A stretch of 35,432 nucleotides of DNA from Paenibacillus helianthi (GCF_001909055.1 NZ_LVWI01000071.1:1-35432); one strand, 5' to 3'. Positions 25,011-31,711 are shown, counted from the first letter of the stretch. Numbers and translations are program-made. The notes: generated by a model not told the origin, from the sequence alone.

Positions 25011-25243
25011 TTACACAGCACCTCCGCTAGAATCGGCGTAATCATATCGAGCGCGATTTCTTCCTCGATCGCTTGAATGGCCGGAATGATGCCAATATTT
25101 TGCGCTGCGCCCAGGATGCCGCGTAGTGATTCGCGGATAGCCTCCGCCTTCCCTTCGTCCGTTCCGATCGCGTCATTAACCTGCGCAAGTAGGCCGGCTT
25201 GCGTCAGGATACCCTCGATATTAATCCGATACAATTCGTCCAT
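25007..25243 (-). CDS. Small helical protein upstream of the tape measure (78 aa)
   Basis: A short acidic, helical protein with an Ile/Ala-rich core (RGILGAAQNIGIIPAIQAIEEEI). A good GGGGGA precedes its ATG, and its TGA overlaps the tape-measure ATG. The slot directly before a tape measure is normally held by tail assembly chaperones (lambda G/GT type), so a small chaperone is the best guess; there is no sequence match I recognise. It is the first gene of the tail module, after a terminator-like hairpin. Confidence 0.65.
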   Translation of the reverse strand: MDELYRINIEGILTQAGLLAQVNDAIGTDEGKAEAIRESLRGILGAAQNIGIIPAIQAIEEEIALDMITPILAEVLCK

Positions 25244-25263
25244 GTACGTTCCCCCTTATAAAT

Positions 25264-25292
25264 AAAGAAGCCCCCGATTACTCGGAAGCCTC
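25264..25292 (-). terminator. Terminator/attenuator before the tail module
   Basis: Minus-strand stem GCTTCCGA / TCGGGGGC with G-T pairs and a TAA loop, followed by TTCTTTATTTAT. It overlaps the stop of the 196-aa gene and lies just before the ribosome binding site of the 78-aa gene, so it may separate or attenuate tail expression. Confidence 0.5.
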
Positions 25293-25868
25293 CGCTTGTG
25301 CTTCGTATTCACGTTTTGTGTTAATCCAACGCGCCATTACAGCGGGGCTCGGATTTCGTTGCGCTGCTTCCTTCGCCGCCTCTACGTCCTCGGCCGTTAC
25401 CTTTACGACTCCCGGCGCTGGCGGCCGTTCTGACGGGTTAGCCTGCTCACGTTTAACCCTGGCGTAAAGTGCCTGGTTATCGAGCGATGAATTAAGCTTA
25501 GCAAGCCGCCAGGCGTCCCGTACATCCTTCGGCGTGAGTTCATCGCCGTTCAGCAGCTTCGCGCGCAAGCTCGTTGCCGTTGTGCGCAGGTCCATGTGCG
25601 TGGTCTTATCGTCTTCGTACGCTTCGTAGCGATCGCGAAGAATGGCGGCGCGGCTAATATCGTCAGCGTCCCCGGTTTTGGCCGCGTGTGCTTCCGCATC
25701 CTTAACGTAATCCTCGTTAGGGCTGCCTACGAATTTAATCGGGGAATCCTCCGTAAACATGGCTGCGATCGTTTCGTCATAATCACTTTTTGCGGCAGCG
25801 TAGCGTGCCATCTTCTGCGGGTCGCCCTTGCAGAGCTTTTCCATCTCGCGTAGCTTAGCGTAATTCAT
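25278..25868 (-). CDS. Element protein of unknown function (196 aa)
   Basis: Charged, mostly helical protein with no signal peptide or membrane segment. Landmarks are MNYAKLREMEKLCKGDP, a central Asp/Glu-rich part and a Pro-rich PSERPPAPG linker before a C-terminal helix. AAAGGCGG at good spacing favours the ATG at 25868 over an upstream GTG at 25877. It follows the 202-aa coiled-coil gene with a TAATATG junction. Position before the tail genes suggests a structural or assembly role, such as a scaffold or connector; this is a guess. Confidence 0.7.
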   Translation of the reverse strand: MNYAKLREMEKLCKGDPQKMARYAAAKSDYDETIAAMFTEDSPIKFVGSPNEDYVKDAEAHAAKTGDADDISRAAILRDRYEAYEDDKTTHMDLRTTATSLRAKLLNGDELTPKDVRDAWRLAKLNSSLDNQALYARVKREQANPSERPPAPGVVKVTAEDVEAAKEAAQRNPSPAVMARWINTKREYEAQAEASE

Positions 25869-25869
25869 A

Positions 25870-26478
25870 TTAAGCACCGCCTTTCAAATCTGCATTGTCC
25901 GGTTTATCGCCGACCGCAAGCTTCTGAATATCCTCGGGCTTTATGACATAGCGTGCTGTCTTGCTGAAATAGTCCGGCTTCTGCAGCTTGTAGATATACC
26001 GGTTATTCAGTCCGTAGTTAGGATCGAGCGTATAGACAACGCTTTGCCGCTCGTTCTCGACCGCCTGTACAGACGCAGAACACGCGGCATACGCCTTGTA
26101 ATACTCGTCGCGGGCCTTTTCAAGCGCATCAACCAACGGGTTGAACACTTCCGTACGATATTTCGGCAGATACTCCGTATTCCACGCGAGCATAACCTCG
26201 TCAGCCGGCATCTTCGCTTTGACTCCGGCGCTCATCGTAACCGCGAGGTCCTTACGGCGGAAATCTTTCTCGGCGGCTGCGAGTTGATCGCTTAAGCTGT
26301 CAAGCTTGGACGTCACATCCGCGCCAGTCTCAAACGAACGAGCCATAGTCGCGGCATATTCTGCCTTGAGCGCCTGAACCTTCTCGAGCGCAGAGTCACG
26401 TTCTCGCTGGATGGCTCCTCGCTTACTGGATACCGCGTCCTGCTCCCGTTGGAAATCCTCTATTTTAGTAAATTTCAT
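25870..26478 (-). CDS. Coiled-coil protein of unknown function (202 aa)
   Basis: Residues 10-100 form a long coiled coil (AIQRERDSALEKVQALKAEYAATM, SLSDQLAAAEKDFRR); the C-terminal half is mixed, with many Tyr (NYGLNNRYIYKLQ). No family recognised. It overlaps the preceding gene by 14 bases and lies within the tightly packed middle operon. Coiled-coil content and position would fit a scaffold-like or capsid-redirecting factor, but no motif supports that directly. Confidence 0.7.
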   Translation of the reverse strand: MKFTKIEDFQREQDAVSSKRGAIQRERDSALEKVQALKAEYAATMARSFETGADVTSKLDSLSDQLAAAEKDFRRKDLAVTMSAGVKAKMPADEVMLAWNTEYLPKYRTEVFNPLVDALEKARDEYYKAYAACSASVQAVENERQSVVYTLDPNYGLNNRYIYKLQKPDYFSKTARYVIKPEDIQKLAVGDKPDNADLKGGA

Positions 26479-26911
26479 ACTTATCCGCCCTCTCGATTTT
26501 GGTTAGTAGTTTTCTAACATAGATTGCTATCCGCGCTCGCCATTTCGGCAACGGAGGAAGCTTCGGCGCTTCTTCGACCGGCTGCGGCACGTACATGTCG
26601 CGGAATATGTCCGGATCACTCTCGACGTTCCGGCGGGCGGCTGTGTACGTGTCGCTTGGATGCTTGGCGAATACAGTTATGCCGGGCTCTCCCATGCACG
26701 CGCCATATAACGCCCGGTCAGCCGTCCACACGTCAAACGCGTCGATGTGGCGATCTTCCGCGAAGTCACGCATAGCGCAAATACACACACTCGGGTCAGA
26801 TATCGCGAGTACAAACGGCTGTACGAGGAAGCCATCCGCGCCGTAAATGTCCACGCAGAACAGCGTTATGCTGTCAAACGTCATGTACTCCGCGATTAAT
26901 AGAGGCGACAT
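26465..26911 (-). CDS. Element protein of unknown function (148 aa), weak 'nonstructural protein' pattern
   Basis: Has a mixed alpha/beta N-terminal half and a basic tail (PKWRARIAIYVRKLLTKIERADKY). The run LVQPFVLAISDPSVC, then AMRDFAEDR, then DRALYGACMGEPG recalls the small DNA-binding/nonstructural protein of microviruses (QPF ... A.R.F ... D..LY..G). The match is weak and made by eye. AAAGGAG precedes the ATG. It overlaps both neighbours by about 15 bases, so translation is coupled. Confidence 0.65.
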   Translation of the reverse strand: MSPLLIAEYMTFDSITLFCVDIYGADGFLVQPFVLAISDPSVCICAMRDFAEDRHIDAFDVWTADRALYGACMGEPGITVFAKHPSDTYTAARRNVESDPDIFRDMYVPQPVEEAPKLPPLPKWRARIAIYVRKLLTKIERADKYEIY

Positions 26912-27342
26912 GTCACGCTCTCCTTTCGTTCAATAGCATCATTAGCCAGCGCCATCAGTTCGGGTATGCTACGCTCGATGCCGGGCTTGTGCGCCACCTT
27001 TACCACGACTCCGCGCGAAAGTGAATAGGCGTTAATAAGCGCCTCCAGCTCGCGATACCTGCGGAAGTGTGGCGTATTAGCCCGGATGATAAGTAACTCC
27101 GTAGCCGGATCGACCTCGGCTAGAATATCCGCAGCGATTACCAGGATTGCCTGGCGCGTTGAGTTATTGCGTACTGAGTCGTAGTACAGCGAGCACACGG
27201 CGTAAGGTTCATATAGAACACCGCCATCAGGCCGGTACGAGCGTTTCGACAAGCGAGCTCCGGCGGCAATCCGTCCGTCCTGCAGGTTAACAATCGCAAG
27301 GTGCGCGTATGTGATCCGGTCGTCCGGAAGGCGGTCCGTCAT
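26896..27342 (-). CDS. Element protein of unknown function (148 aa), possibly RNase H-like fold without active site
   Basis: The middle and end suggest the order of an RNase H fold: a strand AHLAIVNLQDGRIAAGARL, a helix STRQAILVIAADILAEV where RNase H has NxAEL, a strand ELLIIRANTPHF where it has the catalytic TDS, and the C-terminal VVKVAHKPGI ... ELMALANDAI, like the GHxGxxxNxxADxLAxxA motif. The acidic catalytic residues are absent, so if the fold is right it is inactive. Its ATG overlaps the cold-shock gene stop (TAATG). Confidence 0.65.
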   Translation of the reverse strand: MTDRLPDDRITYAHLAIVNLQDGRIAAGARLSKRSYRPDGGVLYEPYAVCSLYYDSVRNNSTRQAILVIAADILAEVDPATELLIIRANTPHFRRYRELEALINAYSLSRGVVVKVAHKPGIERSIPELMALANDAIERKESVTCRLY

Positions 27343-27683
27343 TAGCCCACCAGCTTAATAAATGTGGCGCATGGGCGACCGTTCTTATCCGTTCCGACTT
27401 CGATTTCTACGCGGTCTCCTACGGTCATGTACAGCGTGTCGGAATCGTCAGAAAGCGCGCTTATATGAAAGAAATGATCACGCAGGCCGCGCACCTTAAT
27501 GAATCCGAAGGCTCTTTCCGGAAAATATGAGCTGATAACGCCCGGAACTAATTGCTGACGAGGAGCTCCGGCTTTCTTCGGTGCGCGCGGGCTTGTTGCG
27601 ATGGAGGGGCCGACCTGCGAGAGTGATTCTCCGGTTTCCGGACCTCCGTTATGCGTTTTAGATTCAATGAACATTATTTTCAT
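27342..27683 (-). CDS. Cold-shock domain protein
   Basis: 113-aa protein whose C-terminal 68 residues are a cold-shock domain: VISSYFPERAFGFIKV (RNP1 region) and DHFFHISAL (RNP2 region), ending VEIEVGTDKNGRPCATFIKL. These domains bind single-stranded RNA/DNA and can act as RNA chaperones or antiterminators. The first 45 residues are low-complexity and Pro/Ser-rich, unlike host CspA-type proteins, which begin directly at the domain. A second in-frame ATG at 27674 has slightly better spacing from GGGG. It overlaps both neighbours, in the middle operon. Confidence 0.85.
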   Translation of the reverse strand: MKIMFIESKTHNGGPETGESLSQVGPSIATSPRAPKKAGAPRQQLVPGVISSYFPERAFGFIKVRGLRDHFFHISALSDDSDTLYMTVGDRVEIEVGTDKNGRPCATFIKLVG

Positions 27684-27871
27684 TCCCCTTTAAATTTTAT
27701 TGGCGTTGCTTGCTTCCAGCATAGCGGAGCTCTGCGGAGTATCCAGCGGTCGGACACGGACTCACCGTAGATAATTTCCCGTCGTTCGCCGGTATCTTCG
27801 TTGACTATACGGACTATGCGCTGGTGGTACTCGATCGGCGTAATTGAGAGAACACGAATTCTACCGCTCAT
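27680..27871 (-). CDS. Element protein of unknown function (63 aa)
   Basis: A small basic, beta-rich protein (MSGRIRVLSITPIEYHQRIV ... RWILRRAP). AAGGGG is nine bases before the ATG at 27871; an ATG at 27877 is too close to it. Its stop overlaps the start of the cold-shock gene. No family recognised. Confidence 0.6.
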   Translation of the reverse strand: MSGRIRVLSITPIEYHQRIVRIVNEDTGERREIIYGESVSDRWILRRAPLCWKQATPIKFKGE

Positions 27872-27883
27872 AATCATCGCCCC

Positions 27884-28051
27884 TTATCGTTTGGCTACCT
27901 GCGTGTTAAGGTATCGGCAGGGAATCGACTCCTCGCCGCGCATTACCTTACAGCGCTTATCTGTCTTCGTCATTGCGTGTAGCAGCGCGCAGGTACTATC
28001 CGGTTTGTAATACGGGCAATATAACCGCGCGTCATCCTGTCGTTCATTCAC
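27884..28051 (-). CDS. Small four-cysteine protein (55 aa)
   Basis: Begins with GTG at 28051, overlapping the TGA of the upstream gene (GTGA). It reads MNERQDDARLYCPYYKPD and has four Cys at residues 12, 21, 34 and 45. The YCPYY-x-C arrangement is common in small zinc-binding proteins of Firmicute phages. It fills an otherwise empty 160-bp gap between two coupled genes, which supports it. The partner or target is unknown. Confidence 0.7.
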   Translation of the reverse strand: MNERQDDARLYCPYYKPDSTCALLHAMTKTDKRCKVMRGEESIPCRYLNTQVAKR

Positions 28052-28317
28052 TGGCGCGCCCACTCCTCCGCGAACATTTCAGCGACGCCCGGCACAGTAG
28101 ATGAGAAGGTTAGCCGCGTATTCTTAGCAAATTTCTCCGCCCTAGCTGCGCCAATAGACAGCGACTCGGCTGCAGACTGGAACGGATCGCGTAGCAGCTC
28201 GACCGGGTATGAACGCGGAAATGACTCGCGCGGCTTAATGGACGCGGCCGAATCGTATACGCTGACGCATTCGTTCACCGTTTCACCTTCGATATTCAAT
28301 TCATGGACAATGTGCAT
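28048..28317 (-). CDS. Element protein of unknown function (89 aa)
   Basis: Soluble, mixed-charge protein opening MHIVHELNIEGETVNECVSVY and ending in a helix VAEMFAEEWARQ. AAAGGA lies ahead of the ATG. It is the first gene after the XRE regulator and is coupled to the four-cysteine protein by a four-base overlap. No family recognised. Confidence 0.65.
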   Translation of the reverse strand: MHIVHELNIEGETVNECVSVYDSAASIKPRESFPRSYPVELLRDPFQSAAESLSIGAARAEKFAKNTRLTFSSTVPGVAEMFAEEWARQ

Positions 28318-28332
28318 TTTTTATTTTCCTTT

Positions 28333-28569
28333 CTACTTGCATTTATTTCGGATAAGAGCGCCTAACTCGCTTATTCTCGTCAGCTTGTCAGCGTCGATAT
28401 TGAGCGCGTGCTCGATCTCTTTCGCCCTTTGGCCGGGCAGCTTACGGCTTCCTGTCTCACACATCCGTATGAACTGTGCGCTAACTCCGACCAACTCCGC
28501 GACGTCATGCGAGGTCAGGCCGAGTAACGTACGGATTTCACGCAGGTTATCACTGTTAACTAGGCTCAA
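28333..28569 (-). CDS. XRE-family transcription regulator (78 aa)
   Basis: Single-domain Cro/CI-type HTH: LREIRTLLGLTSHDVAELVGVSAQFIRMCETGSRKLPGQRAKEIEHALNID, with both HTH helices clear. I chose TTG at 28569 because GGGAGG lies at ideal spacing; the frame extends to a TTG at 28588 without a binding site. It starts the middle operon (28569 to about 25278). The 40-bp repeat copy B and a terminator lie in the gap in front of it. It probably controls that operon or its own gene. Confidence 0.85.
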   Translation of the reverse strand: MSLVNSDNLREIRTLLGLTSHDVAELVGVSAQFIRMCETGSRKLPGQRAKEIEHALNIDADKLTRISELGALIRNKCK

Positions 28570-28592
28570 TCTACTTCCCTCCCCAAACAAAA

Positions 28593-28611
28593 ATAAGCCG
28601 CCAGGTTATGG
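28593..28611 (-). terminator. Terminator of the primase transcript
   Basis: Minus-strand imperfect stem GCGGCCA / TGGCGGC with a short loop and one mismatch, followed by TTATTTTTGTTT. It lies between the primase stop and the XRE start. Confidence 0.6.
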
Positions 28612-28617
28612 CCGCTC

Positions 28618-28657
28618 TTTGTCGTGTACGAAATGCCTATTAATAGGTTTATTTATC
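28618..28657 (-). repeat. 40-bp dispersed inverted repeat, copy B
   Basis: The minus-strand sequence matches 18724-18763 at 37 of 40 bases, with the same CCTATTAATAGG palindrome. It lies between the primase stop and the primase terminator, about 50 bp upstream of the XRE gene. Orientation is opposite to copy A. Confidence 0.75.
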
Positions 28658-28676
28658 TTATCTGAACTACAGGAAC

Positions 28677-30077
28677 TCAAGCAGGAATATCAGTAATGAG
28701 CGCTTCAAACTGACGGCGCGGTAACATAGCCCTAAGTTCCGCCGTCTCGTAGAAATAGGTCAGGCACGCCGGCAAGCTCGAACCTTTTACAACCGCATAG
28801 ACGCTGCCTTCTTCCGTCAGTAGCATACGGTAGACGTTCGGCTTCTTCATAACCGTTCCTCTTCGCCTTTGGTCGCGCTGCAGTATCTCGATAACGCCGA
28901 CGTCTCTCAGTTTTCCGATGTTCCGGAATGCCGTCTGCTTATCAATGCCGGCCGCTTCCGCCATTTGATCGAACGTCATAAAGAACGTACCGTCGTCGCT
29001 GCTCCACCGTTTCGAGTGGATTAACAACGCATAGGCCAGCGCCTTATGATTCTTCTGCGGACAGTTACGGATTATGCCGTTGATTTCGCCATAAGTAACC
29101 GATAGGTCACGCTGCTCCATCGTTAGCGTCAGGTTCTTGTCGTACACGTACTCGACGCATTCCCGAAGGTCTCGCGCACAGAACTCGTAATCAGAAGCGT
29201 AATACTCCGGATTCTGCCAGGCGAACCATTCGTACATATTCGCGAGCGCATCGTCCTTCTCAACGCCGTTGTGATTGAATAGGCGCGCCAGTAAAAGGAA
29301 CGACTTGTGCCGCTGACCGGGGCCGGGTAATCCGTTAACGTAGATGTCGGCTGCGCGGGAAAGTGTGTAGCTTTCCGATTGGTCGTACGTGACGAGCTGC
29401 TTGTGCCGGCTAATCGCGGTCTCCATTTCGACGGCTGCGCGTGTGTCCTGCGCATACTCGTCGCTGGCGGCTACGGTATCGAGAATAAACGCGTGGTCCA
29501 TCTTTTCAATCGTAGCGAGATAAGCCGCTGATTCTTCCGGACTCATAACGCGCAGCCCTTCCTCAACGCGGCAAAATCCGCAATAGTTACCGGTCTTTTG
29601 ATGTACACCGAGAGGCAGCTTAACGCCTTGTTGTCCGGACGGCCGGAACTCAACCTCGCCGCCCTTAACCGCGCTGATATCCGCAATTGAAAGCGTCAGG
29701 TCGAACAGCTTGCGGGTTACTTCGATAGACAGCGCCTTGTCGAAAAACACGTCAACGTGATAACCCTTGTTCCCGCTAAATGAGATCACGTATTTATGTA
29801 CGCCGAGGGAATCGAGTGCGGCCGTCAGCTTATACGTAACCCATTTCGCAGTTCCCAGGTCGGGGAAGTCTACGTCAAACGTCAAGAACTTCGTCAGGTA
29901 ACGCCCGGCGAATGTGCCTACCGTCGTCTTGCCGTCAACGTGATTCGTCAGGTGGAAGCGTCGCAGCGGTTTATCCCGTTCGGTGAAGGTCGCGTAATGA
30001 CCGCCCCGAAACTGTAGGAGGTAGTGCGTATTTTGAATAATGTAGAGTTCAAATAGACGATCGACAGTTTTAGCCAT
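28677..30077 (-). CDS. Archaeo-eukaryotic-type primase / replication protein
   Basis: 466-aa replication protein with an AEP-like primase core: the metal-binding pair in LTFDVDF (D68, D70), the nucleotide-binding motif SGNKGYHV (residues 101-108), and FRPSGQQGVKLPLG further on. This resembles primases of TOTE-type conflict systems and phage-encoded prim-pol proteins. The C-terminal part holds a winged-helix segment (FMTFDQMAEAAGIDKQTAFRNIGKLRDVGVIEI) that could bind an origin. No separate helicase is visible. The ATG at 30077 overlaps the preceding wHTH gene by eight bases and has GGAGAGG ahead of it. It should give the excised element its own priming or initiation ability. Confidence 0.8.
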   Translation of the reverse strand: MAKTVDRLFELYIIQNTHYLLQFRGGHYATFTERDKPLRRFHLTNHVDGKTTVGTFAGRYLTKFLTFDVDFPDLGTAKWVTYKLTAALDSLGVHKYVISFSGNKGYHVDVFFDKALSIEVTRKLFDLTLSIADISAVKGGEVEFRPSGQQGVKLPLGVHQKTGNYCGFCRVEEGLRVMSPEESAAYLATIEKMDHAFILDTVAASDEYAQDTRAAVEMETAISRHKQLVTYDQSESYTLSRAADIYVNGLPGPGQRHKSFLLLARLFNHNGVEKDDALANMYEWFAWQNPEYYASDYEFCARDLRECVEYVYDKNLTLTMEQRDLSVTYGEINGIIRNCPQKNHKALAYALLIHSKRWSSDDGTFFMTFDQMAEAAGIDKQTAFRNIGKLRDVGVIEILQRDQRRRGTVMKKPNVYRMLLTEEGSVYAVVKGSSLPACLTYFYETAELRAMLPRRQFEALITDIPA

Positions 30078-30264
30078 TACTCGCCGCCTCTCCGAGATTG
30101 AGTTTGTAGTACAGATTGCGCCCATCACTAATCAGACGCAGAACGCCGGATACCTGCATGTCAGCAGCGCACCGTCTCATTTCATTAACGGAAAGCCCGG
30201 TCATGTACGCAAGCTGCTCGTAAGTAACGGGCGTATAGCCTTTAGGGATTCGAGTAGACCGCAT
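30070..30264 (-). CDS. Small winged-helix protein (64 aa)
   Basis: DNA-binding wHTH of about 60 aa: YTPVTYEQLAYMTGLSVNEMRRCAADMQVSGVLRLIS, with a wing at RNLYYKLNL. GGAG is eight bases from the ATG at 30264, while the ATG at 30270 is too close. It is translationally coupled to the primase gene and may help load it or regulate the replication operon. Confidence 0.7.
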   Translation of the reverse strand: MRSTRIPKGYTPVTYEQLAYMTGLSVNEMRRCAADMQVSGVLRLISDGRNLYYKLNLGEAASNG

Positions 30265-30392
30265 TCTCATCGCTCCTTTTGATTAGGTTGTTTTCACGCA
30301 ACTGAACGTGTAAATAAAATAAGCCCTCACACCGCCAGGCAGACGGTACGAAGACATCTCTCTCACTTATGTATTATGTCGCCAGCTAAAAT

Positions 30393-30812
30393 TCAGTAAT
30401 CTACGCGGCGTATCGGCTTCTTTTTCCCGCCTATATTACGCTTCCGTTCCCTTGCTGCGTACATCTGCGCCAGCTTGTCCGGATCGTACGGTTTCTCGCG
30501 GTTCCATAACCTCCGCAGAAGCGCTTCCGTATCGTGCCGGCGTGGCTTCTTCGGCTTTCCTTCGTCTGCTTTCGCGCGCTGGTCCGCCTTCTGCTCCGTC
30601 TTCCGTACGGTCTTACAAGAGGGTCCGCAGACCTTCGCGTTGCCAGGACGTGTCTTATCGCGGAAGTAGTAGTTACACGTCGCGCAGCGCTTTACCTTCG
30701 CGTCGTCCGGCGGTGTTCGCATCATGTGCCGATAAAGGTCACGTACCTCTTCCAGCGTCATGCCTTCCGTGATCTCACGCATAAATTCGACTGCACCTTC
30801 GCCTGGGTCCAT
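30393..30812 (-). CDS. Zinc-binding basic protein (139 aa)
   Basis: The middle carries a four-cysteine knuckle CATCNYYF ... KVCGPSCK (about residues 43-66), likely to bind zinc. After it comes a very basic Lys/Arg-rich part (KPKKPRRHD, RERKRNIGGKKKPIRR) fitting nucleic-acid binding. The N-terminus is acidic and helical. AAAGGAGG precedes the ATG. It is the first gene of the replication transcript behind the promoter at 30836-30864. No family name can be given. Confidence 0.7.
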   Translation of the reverse strand: MDPGEGAVEFMREITEGMTLEEVRDLYRHMMRTPPDDAKVKRCATCNYYFRDKTRPGNAKVCGPSCKTVRKTEQKADQRAKADEGKPKKPRRHDTEALLRRLWNREKPYDPDKLAQMYAARERKRNIGGKKKPIRRVDY

Positions 30813-30835
30813 TAGACGCGCCTCCTTTCTGGATA

Positions 30836-30864
30836 AAAATAACCCAACATACTGCGTATGTAAA
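30836..30864 (-). promoter_or_regulatory. Probable promoter of the replication operon
   Basis: Minus-strand TTTACA (30859-30864) and TATTTT (30836-30841) with a 17-bp spacer, 25 bp upstream of the Zn-finger gene. The surrounding sequence (30845-30925) is AT-rich and holds the palindrome ACATACTGCGTATGT and related ACGTATGT/ACGTATA motifs, which could be operators or origin repeats. Confidence 0.55.
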
Positions 30865-30933
30865 CATTTTCTTTTTATGAAATAAATGAAACGTATGTTC
30901 GTGATTCACGTATATAACGGTATAAAGCAAAAC

Positions 30934-30965
30934 GGACAGCCCCCGCCCGATAAAAGGAGCCGTCC
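30934..30965 (-). terminator. Terminator ending the early transcript
   Basis: Minus-strand stem GGACGGCTCC / GGGGGCTGTCC followed by GTTTTGC. It lies at the end of the structured non-coding stretch and upstream of the replication operon promoter. Confidence 0.65.
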
Positions 30966-30967
30966 AT

Positions 30968-31238
30968 AAGTGTTCCGTAAGAATTTGGCGCTTCCTACGT
31001 TGTTACCCGAAGAGTAGCGGTCCATATTGGCGTATGGCACTTCGGTAAAGCGACCCGCGAGGCAATCCCTCCGTCTGTAACCGGTAGGCGCGGAAAGGGG
31101 TGTCGGTTGAACCTACACCCTACGGCCGTCAACGTTAGCGCGAAGACGGTCCGGTAGTACCCTCATTTAAAATGATATTAATCGTCTTCTCCGGCGTTCG
31201 CGCGCCATCATCGAAGGTGAACGGTACGACGTCGTACG
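30968..31238 (-). ncRNA. Structured non-coding block of the element
   Basis: 270 bp without an ORF, between the 37-aa gene and the terminator at 30934-30965, so it would form the 3' part of the early transcript. Nested hairpins are visible: TTACCCGAAG (31003-31012) with CTTCGGTAA (31040-31048), enclosing CCATA/TATGG (31022-31037); a near-perfect 23-nt hairpin GGGTGT-GGTT/AACC-ACACCC at 31097-31119; and CCGTCT/AGACGG closing a larger loop (about 31080-31150). It could be a regulatory RNA, an origin, or a packaging or operator region. I recognise no known RNA family. Confidence 0.4.
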
Positions 31239-31352
31239 TTATCCAAGCCGTACACCTTGCGGCCGTAAGCGGATTTCAGCCCAGCCATTATTAACCTCGC
31301 GGACGTACAGTCTGCGTCGTTCTTTACGGGCGAGTTTACGCGCATACTTCAT
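31239..31352 (-). CDS. Small basic protein (37 aa)
   Basis: A short ORF opening MKYARKLARKERRRLYVREV, with about a third Lys/Arg. A textbook GGAGGT lies eight bases before the ATG, and the gene overlaps its upstream neighbour by 17 bases, so it is probably translated. The composition fits nucleic-acid binding. No family recognised. Confidence 0.55.
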   Translation of the reverse strand: MKYARKLARKERRRLYVREVNNGWAEIRLRPQGVRLG

Positions 31353-31602
31353 GTGCGGCGACCTCCGTTTCTACGCGGACGATAAAGCCGAGTTCATGCG
31401 CCTGGTTAGCGGTAATTTCAATAACATTAGCGACGGACCTACGATCAATGGAAGGCAATGCGCGGAAAAATGCGCCAGGAAGGACGACAATTTGCTGGCG
31501 GCGGAATTTACTATTTGCGTGGAAAGTTGAATCGAGTTTTGTGACGATGAAGTTGCCGGTTCTACAGTCGCGTGCGTATCCAATTTCAATCTTTTGTGCC
31601 AT
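31336..31602 (-). CDS. Early element protein of unknown function (88 aa)
   Basis: Soluble beta-rich protein (MAQKIEIGYARDCRTGNFIV ... VANVIEITANQAHELGFIV). GGAGGT precedes the ATG, and a TATAAT-like -10 (CATATAATAG) lies about 30 bp upstream. It is followed by the overlapping 37-aa gene. No family recognised. Confidence 0.65.
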   Translation of the reverse strand: MAQKIEIGYARDCRTGNFIVTKLDSTFHANSKFRRQQIVVLPGAFFRALPSIDRRSVANVIEITANQAHELGFIVRVETEVAAHEVCA

Positions 31603-31711
31603 GAATGACCTCCGCGTTTTAAGCCCGACGGCTATTATATGATTGCAATGCGGATTCCCGCGACCGGGCGTTCCCGGTTTCGTGCGCCCCGCAGCGCTAC
31701 TCGTCAGGCGG

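Noticed and set aside
31163..31210. A 14-codon minus-strand ORF rich in Arg just after the 37-aa gene
   Set aside because: Too short, no binding site, and it lies in the hairpin-rich block.
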